A stretch of 60,000 nt of DNA, taken from contig NC_087076.1 of the NCBI RefSeq assembly GCF_026151205.1, forward strand, positions 15,586,419 through 15,646,418, in the 5' to 3' direction. The position numbers and the translations under genes are program-made. This document shows, piece by piece, positions 33,456 to 45,400 of this stretch; position 1 is the first letter of the stretch; every line of letters starts with the position of its first letter. The notes below the pieces were generated by a model. That model saw only the letters and a program-made list of their open reading frames with translations. It ran no database searches and was not told the DNA's origin. This DNA comes from Bolinopsis microptera. Its lineage: Eukaryota > Ctenophora > Tentaculata > Lobata > Bolinopsidae.

Positions 33456-36400
33456 ATGCTAAAAAGGGTTGTTGTCACTGGCTTGGGCTGTGTCACGCCA
33501 CTTGGTATTTCAGCACCTTCTACTTGGGAAAATCTCATTGCTGGAGCATGCGGAATTTCTCGCCTTGAATCAGAGGGTAATGTTTGGATCAATTCAATTG
33601 TAATATGATTAGTTTTCAATTTGGAAGGTTATCAGTTGAGCTTCATAATATTACCCTGATCCCACCCATTGGATGATAATATATAACTATGATATTGTTG
33701 ATCCGTTAGAAAACTTGCAAAATGACTTGTATCTTCTATTAAGGGGGCAGGGGGGGTCTTTATGAAATTTCTCTCGAAATTGATTTTATAGTTGTTTCTG
33801 ATAGAGGGGAGTGATATCTATCTGCTGCTTTTAGTCTCATGGAAAAATATTGTTCCTAGCCGAATTTATTGCCAATCAAAGGTCAGCGTTCATGTGTAAT
33901 TGTATTGCGTGAGCGATTTTCAATCGCGCGCCCTGAAAATCGAGTCTAAAATTCTATCTTCTCCTACATTTGTTGAGCAATCACCTTGAAACTTTCAGGA
34001 TATGTTCTAAGGACCATTCAGAAGATTCCATTCGATCAGAATTTTAAGATAGGCCTTAGGAGAAGATAGAATTTTAGACTCGATTTTCAGGGCGCGCGAT
34101 TGAAAATCGCTCGCGCAATACGATTACACATGAACGCTGACCTTTGACCAGCAATAAATTCGGCTAGGAACAATATTTTTCCATGGGACCAAAAGCAGCA
34201 GATAGATATCCCTCCCCTCTATCAGAAACAACTATAAAATCAATTACGAGAGAAATTTCATAAAGACCCCCCTGCCCCCTTAACACAGAACAGATAATTT
34301 TACAGGTATTGAGCATCTCCCTTGTCAGATAGGTGGATCTGTTAAAGAATTTGATGAAAGCAAAGTTCTGAATGCCAATGAACGCAGAAGTGCCAATCGA
34401 ACCACTGGGTTTGCTATGTCTGCAGCAATTGAAGCCACCAACCAGGCTTCTTTAGACTTTACTGATATAGACTGTGACAGGGCTGGAGTGTGTTTTGGGA
34501 GTTCCTTAGCAGGGTTTATGGAAACAGTAAGTCACATATTACACGCAAGGGACAGAATCTTGTCATTTATTTAACTAATTAAAATCTACATTTTTATTCA
34601 ACAAGATGTGTGGATTCTACTACGTATATTTTACTACTTTACGGTTTGTTTGTCCTACTTTCTATTGTTTACATTGGTTAGGACTCTTAGGAGCTTGTTA
34701 AAATAAAAGAATTGGTGATCACCATTGCAACAATAACAGCAGAATACAGTGTAACACGAAAAAATACAACAACCATGACATAAATATTATTATATAACAG
34801 TTTATCTATTTTGTAAATGAAAAAAATAAATAGATTTCGCAGCTTTTTTGAAAGGGCAAAGTTATGATGTGCAACACATAAAAGTATTGATTCTCATAAC
34901 TCTTACACCAAAGATTTCTCGAAATAAGATTCAATTTATTTATAACATTTATAGACATATTTGACTGAACATTTTGATTAATCAAGTCTGCATGATCAAG
35001 CGGTACCTAAAGCTTGTTAGGACATTTCTTATCATCAAACTGCATTTTCGGCCTGTCCATCTTCAGATTTGATGCAGTGAGGCCCTGGGCTTGGAGGATT
35101 TGTCATGGTATGGTGTGTCTTCCTTTGAATGTATGATGACTTCCTCATGAACCACATCCGTAACTTGAGAATACTTTTCATTTTGAATACATAAATCAAC
35201 GTATTCACAAGAGAGTTCAGTGCAATTGTGTGAATGTATATGAAGTTGTACAAAAATATGGATTGTTTTGGAGTAATTCCTTCAGTCCAAGCAAATGCCC
35301 CCTCTGAGAAAACTTGTATTGAGTCAAGTGTAAGTACAATGCAGTATGGGATATTGAAGAGGATGTAGACTCCTGTCAAAGCCAAGATCATCCAAGTTGC
35401 TTGCCTTTTGTGAACCTTTACATCATTGGAACTACCTTCCACATGAGAGGTTTTCAGCTTGTACACGGATATTAGTCCACTTATTGTGACAGGAAGTATG
35501 GGCACAACAAATTCCACGAGGTAGGTAATGGTGTAGTATATCTTCCTTTCGGCAGGTGACAGCTTATCCAGTAGATCATCAAGGAACCAGACACAGCTTT
35601 GAAATTTATCAAAGTAGCGAATCTCGATCTTATACCACAGGGGCACAGATCCTTGGATCAGGATGCATATAATATAGAATGCTATGGGACCTACAATGTG
35701 CTTCTGTCTGGAGGGCTGGAGGGGTGACATGAGAGAGTTGGTTCTGATGATGCTGAGGAGCATGATGAGGAATATAGAGATCCTGCTGACACATCCCCAG
35801 AGGTAGCTCCACAGCTCGCAGATGAAGGGCATGGAGAAGAGCATGGGGGACCAGTGGTTGAAGTTGGAGACACAGGTGGGCAGCATCAGGATGGAGATGG
35901 TCAGATCTGTGAGCAGAATCATCTTGTACATTAGTCGGCTGACTGTGGTGCGCTGTGGCTTGTTGGTGGTGATCAGAGCAATTACGCCCATTGGTACTCC
36001 AACAGCAAAGCATAGCAAGGAAATAATTCCGAAGAATATTTGTTGGAAGTGTTTGCTGCAGTCGAACATCCTGTAATATGTTATCTGGTTAAAAACGTTG
36101 TGAAGGTCTCTATCCTAGGTTATCAGTGATGTAATTCATGTTAAAGATAATTTACTTTATTATGCAAAAAAGTTGTTAAATCAGTCATGCTTTTATGACT
36201 TCACTTGATTCAGATCTGCATGTAAGTTATCTATCATTCTCGATTTTTGGGAATTATCGCAGGATTTTTGCAAGCTCTAACTACCACTTTCTAAATGAGC
36301 CTTATAACAGATTTTAACTGCACGGAGTGTGAACGAAACACAAAAACGTGGATACAGAAGAGTCAGCCCGTTTTTTGTCCCAAGGTTTGTTTTACATAAT

Positions 36401-39400
36401 ATTATAATAATAAATGGCATGGTTTTTACAACACTAATTTTGTTAAGGGGGCCGGGGGGGGGGGGGGGGGGTCTTCATCAAAATTCTCTCGAAATCGAGT
36501 TTATAGTTGTTTCTGATAGAGGGGAGTGATATCTATCAGCTGCTTTTGGTCCCATGGAAAAATATTGTTCCTAGCCGAAATTATCGCCGGCCAAAGGTCA
36601 GCGCTTATGTGTAATTGTATTGCGTGAGCGATTTTCAATCGCGCGTTCTGAAAATCGAGTCTAAAAATCTATCTTCTCCTACATTTTTTGAGCAATCACC
36701 CTAAAACTTTCAGGATATGTTTTTAGGATCGGGTAGAAGAGAACTCTAGAGCCAGAATTTTGAGATAGGCCTTTAAAGATTTTTAATTCGATTTTGAAAA
36801 TCTTGGACCTTGATTTTTAGAGGTCCAAGATTTTCAAAATCGAATTAAAAATCTTTAAAGGCCTATCTCCAAATTTTGGCTCTAGAGTTCTCTTCTAACT
36901 GATCCTAAGAACATATCCTGAAAGTTTGAGGGTGATTGCTTAAAAAATGTAGGAGAAGATAGATTTTTAGACTCGATTTTCAGAACGCGCGGTTGAAAAT
37001 CGCTCACGCAATACAATTACACATAAGCGCTGACCTTTGGCCGGCGATAATTTCGGCTAGGAACAATATTTTTCCATGGGACCAAAAGCAGCTGATAGAT
37101 ATCACTCCCCTCTATCAGAAACAACTATAAACTCGATTTCGAGAGAATTTTGATGAAGACCCCGGCCCCCCCGGCCCCCTTAAGTGAAACTAATTTTCAA
37201 TTATAGTAAAAAATTACCAATTTTATCTCTGAAAACTGGACTTAAACATACTCAAGTTAAGTATTTATATATCACAAGAATAGAGCATCACCAAATCATA
37301 CTGTACAAATTGAATACTAAGAGTTGTACCACAGATGAAAATGTCGTTACCGAAATAGGATAATTAAATGCTAAAGATATTAAATTTTGACAAACTTTTA
37401 GCTAAACTTTTGATCAGACTAAGTCAAAGAATAACGAAGCACAAAGTACGTCCAACCACAAGGTCTCAACCATGTACTGTGTCTGGGTCATCAGCAATAT
37501 TATATAGTTTAAAGCATCTCACTTCACATGATTGGTAATTCCTAGAATTACCGAACTTGATTAGTTAACTATGATTGGAGAAAATCACTCGTCCGTCGGA
37601 GAGCTTCTCCTGGTTGCAATGTCTAGCCACAGGGTAAAGACCCTATTTCTAGGAAAAATTAATATATCTAATTAGTTATCACGGGTGTTGTCATGTTTGT
37701 TGATTCAGTAGGCAATGAATTGGAAGGAATTATACAGAGGCTTATGATATGGTCCTCAGTAAGGGATCTATTCAGGTTACAGGTTGATTGATTATGTCAT
37801 GACTTGGCATTTTGTCGGGGGTTCTGAACATTTTCAGCGAAAACGTAAGAAAATCTATGCATATCAAGAGAGGCTGGACCTAGATGGCACACGAAAGAAT
37901 AGCATGAGGATCTGCCTGTCTCTGGGGAATGGCAACCCTGAGCTGGGGGAGGTTGCCGAAATTATCTATGTGGAGATGATGGTGATGAAGTGGCAAGTGA
38001 AATGAGAGGGAATGAGTACACGCTCTAGTGCCAAAATGGACGATGACCAGAGATAATGAGTTAAGACAACATGAGAGTAGGCTGTAGGCTCTATGCCACT
38101 CCGGTCTCGTCCAGTTTCTCAGGCACGATTATGCGTTTAGGGGCTAGAGCGTTTTGGGAAATTGACTTTCTCTCAGGATTGTGGAAATGTGAGAAAGGAG
38201 ATGTGCAATCACTGCTGATGTCTGAAAATTAAACTAAAGCATCCTCGGCATGTGCTTTGATTTGAAACTTTCATCAAATAATGAACGAAAGTAACATTGA
38301 AGCATAATACAAGCATGGCGCACATCTCGTTTAGCCCCGAAATAGTTGACCTATTTCGGGGCGTGGCAATATTAGATTGTAAATCAAAGCGACTGCGACA
38401 ATCTAATCAAATCGTATGTAAAGCAAAATGGTCTGTTTAAATCGTTTTGAATCAAATAGCAGTAGCACGAAATTTGGAGATTGAAGGGATTTAACAACAG
38501 TTCGCAATGTTGCACGTTGACTCATACAATTATACGGATATTGGCAGGATGTCACAAAATAGGTAGTAGCTGGACCTTGTGTAAACCACTATAGACTTCG
38601 CTATAGTGTAATGTGTAACATTACTTTTCCAAACCCCTGCACTTATGCTGGCTTACTTAATAGTTTAATATTTGAACGAGCCCTAGCGAAGATTTGATGT
38701 CATAAACTTCTCGAACAGACGTCATATCGATAATTACTGCATAATAATATATAACAATGAAAGTAACGACGTATTAGTAACTAGCATGGCAGGAACCCGT
38801 CTAACCCTAAAGTGGTGTCTCAAGAGACTAAAATAATTATTACCTATTTAATTCGCGTTTTTGACACCACTTTGGGGTCCGAATTTTGGGTACTAAAATT
38901 CTTATTCCTTGGCCAATATTTTATTTGTTCATGCTGATTTGAAGGCCATTAAGGCATTTGACTCAGTCAAAAAAGTTTCAATTGTATTTCTTTTACGGTT
39001 TTTGCGGAAAGTCGCGTTAAAGTTAATGCCGTGGCGTTAAAATGGCACGGATCCATCCATCTTTATATATCGTCTCGCATTATTATATATAGTAAGATTA
39101 AAAAATTACAAAAATAGTAATACAAAAATAATAACACAAAAATTGCTGAAAGTATCGAACACAAAAGAGTACTGCTCATACCACGTACTACCACACTGTT
39201 CCACAATATTTACATGTGATCATCATAATTGTAATATTATGATAACCTCAAAACATGATATGATATTACCATCAATACGTCACGTCTGGTAGACACGGTT
39301 GTGTGACATACTGTGAACTGCCCCTACAATTTCAGCGAAAGAAACAACATCTCACCTCTCTAGCACAACAAATAAATTTAGATATCACCTGCACTAATGG

Positions 39401-42400
39401 TACCAGTCACGCTTGCAATATCCTCTCTCTAATGGCATCTTCCCTCCCAGAATACTGGATAACATGGCAGCAGGAGCGATAGCTATGAGACTGGGTCTCC
39501 TGGGACCTAACCACAGCTGCGGTACAGCTTGTACGACAGGTATAACGCGTTAGACGCCTTCTCTATAGTATGATATAGTTTTACTAGCAGTTTAGTTACT
39601 CAAAGAGTTTTAGTCCCCACAACTCGCGGTATGAGTGCAGCAAAGGAATATATCCCTCTGTTTGAAGCTACCTGATTGGTTTGGTAGTGTAACCCATTTG
39701 GAGCTTTCAAAATATAAAAAGTTTGAGAGATTTGGGATGAATACAGCTAGCGACACGTACATTGTACGTGTCGGTAGTATTATATATCTCAACCATTACA
39801 ACAATGACTAACTGTTTGAAGGCAGTACTAGCTTTTAAGAGTGGTTATCACATGGGTGCCCGGATACAAGCATATTATTACATGTTATCTCATTTCAGGT
39901 GCCCATTCGGTGGGTGATGGTTACAACCTCATTAGACTAGGGATGGCTGATGTGATGCTGGCCGGTAGTGCTGAGGCTTGCCTCCATCCTCTCGCGATGT
40001 CTGGGTTTAGCCAGGTTATTAACAAGTTATACTATAGTAACCATGGTCTTAGGTATAGACTACTTACGCCACCATGATACCTCCATGATATGCCACCACA
40101 AGTGCCGGAACAAGTGCCAGCTGAGACTGAATCTGATATAGAAGGCCTCTAGGTAAATGTTTTTCAAAACTAAAAAATTTAAAATTTAATAAAATCGGGT
40201 AATACCCGCATTAATTACAATAAGAAATGGATGACTGAAAAGATTTACTCTATTGTTTCGTACCAGCCGTTACCATTTAACTCTATGTAGTATTTGTTCA
40301 TTTATACTCTTTAAATTCAATAATGTTCGGAATGACTATTTCCGAAACAACAAAATAATTGCTATCAGTTAAACAATGATCTCAAAATCATTTCTGTCAG
40401 TTAAACCACAATCACTAACCAGCTAATTATATGTGCCCGGCGAATAAATGTCGTATTCTTTCTAACAGATTATGTAATGATATTGTCTCAATGTTCGATG
40501 GATTTCGTAATCCTGTGTTTTACAACTTCCAATACCAAAGTCCAAACGTCTTGAGATAATCATGCGATATCGGGAGTCAGACCTAGAGTGACGATACCGG
40601 TTTGATTAAGTTCAGATCTTGTTCCATGGTGGACTTGTGGTGGCAGCTTGGTGATGCCATAGTGGCATTGTTAGTTGAACATAAGGCCTTAAATTTGTAT
40701 AATCAGTATGAAATGTTTTTGAACACCACAAACAAGCACTTAAACGTTGCCCTCTATGTAGCTTTGACCTTAATGCATCACTGTTTACCTAAAAGAAAGC
40801 ATCTGTTTTGAAATTTACAAGATGATCGCTTTTAAAAATATACCGAATTTAAATTGAATGCAGGCTAAAGCTCTCTGTACGGACAGTAACGAGAAGCCTC
40901 TACAATCATCTCGCCCATTTGACGAGTCCAGGTCGGGTTTTGTGATGAGCGAGGGAGCGGCAGTGCTTGTTCTGGAGGAGATGGAGCATGCTGTTAACCG
41001 AGGAGCGCAGATACTGGCAGAAGTAGCTGGGTATGGTCTCAGCGCTGATGCTCACCACATCACTGCGCCGCATCCTGAGGGCAGGGGAGCTCTCAATGCT
41101 ATGAGAGGTGAGCTCAACTTTTACTAAACTGCTTTTCAAAGGAAATTAAATACTAACGAGAATCTATAATATTCTAGGCAACCTTAACGTAAAGTAATTT
41201 CTAACGTCATTTGCAAAATAAATGCTTACTTAACGAAAAGAATGTTTAAAATGGTGAAATTTTGTTACCCGTTAGGCCGTTACGTAATGGATCATTTAAA
41301 AGCCACTCAGCGCTTTAAGGGGGCAAGGGGATCTTCACAGAAACTTTCTCGAAATTGTCTGATTGTATTGCTTGAGCAATACAATTACTTATAAGCGCTG
41401 ACCTTTGACCAGTGATAAATTCGGCTAGGAGCAATATTTTTTGATGGGATAAAAAGCAGCTGAAAGATATTACTTCCTTCTAGTCTAGTTACAACTAAAA
41501 AGCGAATTTTCATGAAAACCCCCCTGGCCCTGCCCTTAATCTTAAACATGATATACTAAATAACCGGAAACATTTACCAGAAGTTCCTGCAGTATTAATC
41601 TCTGACAGCATATTAACATACTACTAGTCTATATACCTATATATTGCATGGTTAGTACGTCAAATGAGAATCCTTCCTTTCAAGGGGCATTGCAAGACGT
41701 GAAACTGTCAAGAGTCTCCTACATCAACGCTCACGCAACGTCCACTCCTCTGGGGGATTTAGCGGAGGGTACGGCAATTCGTAAAATATTCAACCTCGAC
41801 CATGAAGGTAAACCCGTTTTACGTTTTAAATTATTGGTCTGTCTTAAGTGAAATGTCAACATTCAAGCCGTCAGAATAATGCGAAATTAGATCACAAGTT
41901 CGTTAATTTTGCTAACAACCGAATGTCAAGAATTTCACGATATTTTTATTATTATTATTTAATTATTGTTATTTAATTATTTTTATTTAATTATTGTTAT
42001 TTAATTATTATTAGTGAGACTGGGTAAAAAATCGTAGCCGAAAATTTCGAGAACATTAAATCTTAAAACTGTGAGCTATATCACTAAGATATTAAACTGA
42101 AATAAAATGGATTTATTGCATCGATATTCCATATAAATAGCTTTCGTGAGAAATGGGTACAATGGTATCGATAGAAATCTGACGTATATGTAATATAGAA
42201 CTATGTATGAAATAAAATACGTGGTCTTCTAATAGCAATCAAAAACATAAAATATAGTGTTAATGGAAAATAAAAAATAATGACATCAGTTGATAAACTG
42301 TATAGTATAGAGTTGGCAAATAAAATGTGTTAAAAGACTGTGCAAATTTCTCGAACCCGTACAAGGCCACACCCTTTTTCCTGAACCAACTCTGTGTCTC

Positions 42401-45400
42401 CAAAAAAACCAAAAAAAAGATAGATATTTAAAAAAATGAAAATGCCTTTAAAAGACTGGCACAAAAAAGGCCGCACAAGTTCGTTAAGCAAAATAACCTC
42501 TTAAAAACCTCTTTGCTAAAAACAGACATGACCAGGCCGTTAGATAAAGTAAAAACCATACTTAGGCACAGTCTCAAATAAATGAACCTGATTACCACAC
42601 AACAGCAACTTTTTAATGAAAATACTATTTATCTCAGAAATCTGGTCTCTTTGATGTTTCCTCGGACAGTAAACATTTAAATGGTTATGTAATTGATGCG
42701 TTGTGAGTGGTGGCTTTAAAAGATATTGGAATCCAACGTTTGGTAAAGATGGACAAGCACAACCGATACTCAGACTAGTTGATTTTATATTAAACATGTG
42801 ACGAACATTGTAGCTGTCGCGGCGTCTCCAGCATTACCTTAAAGCATCACGCTAGTCTGTGACGTTATAATTTGTAATAAAAGCTACCTTTATCAAGCTT
42901 TTTATAAAGTGATAGTAATAAAATATATTTATAAAGTGATAGTAATAAAATATTTAAATTAAGTTAGTACGAAACGAAACGCAGTATTTACTACCCCGCC
43001 CCGCTACTTACTATGCAACAAAGATATTTTATAATATATAACTAAATAATTATCTATACTATATTTCAAACTTGACGAAAACTCCGGAACGGCTTAAAAT
43101 TGACAAAATTGACCCTTCGCATAAAACAGTTACAGGTCGCAAATGGAGTTAAAAACTAACGATTTTTAGCAAGGTTGCAGAAAAAGAATATTCAGCTAAT
43201 ATAGTCATTTTAGAATTTTTATGTGCCTCATTTCCTGTGAATAACCTTAACGCTAGAATAATAGCGCAATTTTAGCTAAGTTTTACTACTGTTTAAAACA
43301 ACATCTTTTAATGGTTGGAAATTTATTAAAAAATAATTAGTTTAATTAATGTAACACTGATAAGCGAAAAAGCGATGCTCATATAATTAACTGTTCGCTC
43401 AACATTTTATGGTTCTAGTTTATTCCTTCCCTGTACTATTGACTTAATTTCTAACTCTTATTTTTCCTCTGACTGACTCCCTGATTTCAGGGCCAGGGCC
43501 GTACGTTAGTTCCAGTAAGGGTAGTCTAGGTCACCTGCTAGGAGGGGCAGGGTCAGTGGAGGCTCTGGTTTGTGTTCAGAGTATAGTACATCAAACAGTC
43601 CCCCACACACTCAATTTAGTGGTATGTACTGTTCTTATCTTATCTTTTAGTATAGTACATCAAACAGTCCCCCACACACTCAATTTAGTGGTATGTATTG
43701 TTCTTATCTTATCTTTTGTTACCAATTTCCTTTTAATTCTAATGCAGTTAATTTTTCGTCCAGTTCCAGGACGCCCGATATCCCTGTTCTTTCAGCTTTT
43801 TAACTGTAACTCTAGACATAAGTCTGTCCTATTAACTTTTTAACTGTTCAAACATCTTTCCAAACCCCAACCTTAACCAACTTCTAAACTACCTTCGAAC
43901 CTGAAACAGCAAGATCTAAGATTAAATTAAAAATGCAATATATAAAGTATTTTACTGCTTGGTGATCTCATTATTTGGAGCTTGTTGAACGAGTCCTTAA
44001 CTAGGAGCAATTGAAACCAACGCGACGGTCAGAGTCAGACGGCGGTTGTCCAACTAAGTTGTCCAATTTAGCATTTTTGATGAATGCTTCAACTTTAATC
44101 TAACAGACTGGAAGGAAATAAAAGCTGGAAATAAAAGCTGGAAATAATCTGTAGAGGAAATTATAATTTGGGGGTACAATACCAGGGCCAGGGGGTTACA
44201 GAAAAGATTTAGGGGTTACCTAAGAATAAATTGGATGAAGACATCTTTGCTTTGAAGAAATGTACAACTTTCTGGAAGTGGGCTTATGCAATGTGCATCC
44301 TGCAAATTGTCAGTTGTACAGTTTGTGAACCCGTTAAAGACGAAATAAAAATCAAACCGAACGAAATGAAATTTGTTTGCTGTAGCGTTTCTGCCCGTAC
44401 CATGTGATATCATAATATATGAGAAATGTTTTTGATATCTTTTCGGGGACTCATTTTACCTTTATCCAATAAAACAAATGACTTGAGACTCGCGATCTTT
44501 TCATATTGATTGCTACCGTAAAAAAAGGGCTACGAAATTATGCCTCGACGAAATGAAACGAGTTTTATCGCATACTTGCTCACCCTCTAGAACAACATAT
44601 ACCTCAGCAATCAAATTAAGAAATTAACCCTGATGTTTTCGAAAAACAAGCACCAGTTCCACACGTGCTAACAGATAAGACATGGCGGATCTGCGTATTA
44701 GAAAGAACACCATGCTCCTAATTGGATTGTCCTGAGCACAACATAATAATATCTGCATGCAACGGTGCTTGAAAATATCGTCAATACCTTCAATTCCTAG
44801 AAGAAACTAGCCGAACATTTTTGATTAACATTTGACTGATATTGCAAAATGTTATTAGGAATCCCGGCATCCGGGGACCAACTGAGAGGTTCATTCTTCT
44901 TCCACTTGATGAATTGTGGTATTCGTTATAAACAATAAAATATCAAATTGGTTAATTTATAACTATTTTGGTCGATATAACAATTCCCCGTCGGTTGAAG
45001 ATGGTGATATAAATTTAATTTAAAATATAAATTTAATTTAAAATATAAATTTAATTTAAAATATAAATTTAATTTAAAATATAAATTTAATTTAAAATAT
45101 AAGATGTAAGGATACTTTTTTCTTGCCTAGAATTTAAAAAAGCCTTTACATGAAATTCATAATAGCATATTTTGATCTTAATGGAGGAAATTGGCAATAG
45201 ACTGGAATATCGAGTCTTCAGACATCTAAAAGAATGGCCTAGGTTATAATATTCTTAATATTTAAACTGATAGCGTGCATGATATTAAACTTTTAACCTG
45301 CCGGTAAAGTCCACCAGAATCATGCCGAATACCTTAATATCAAGTTTTTCGCCAAATATTAAATATATGTTATGTCTTGCGCTTGACGTAAACTTTAATA

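Noticed and set aside
37784-38005. 73-aa open frame in OXSM intron 3
   Set aside because: No recognisable domain, no splice context that fits OXSM phase, and no neighbouring exon to join.
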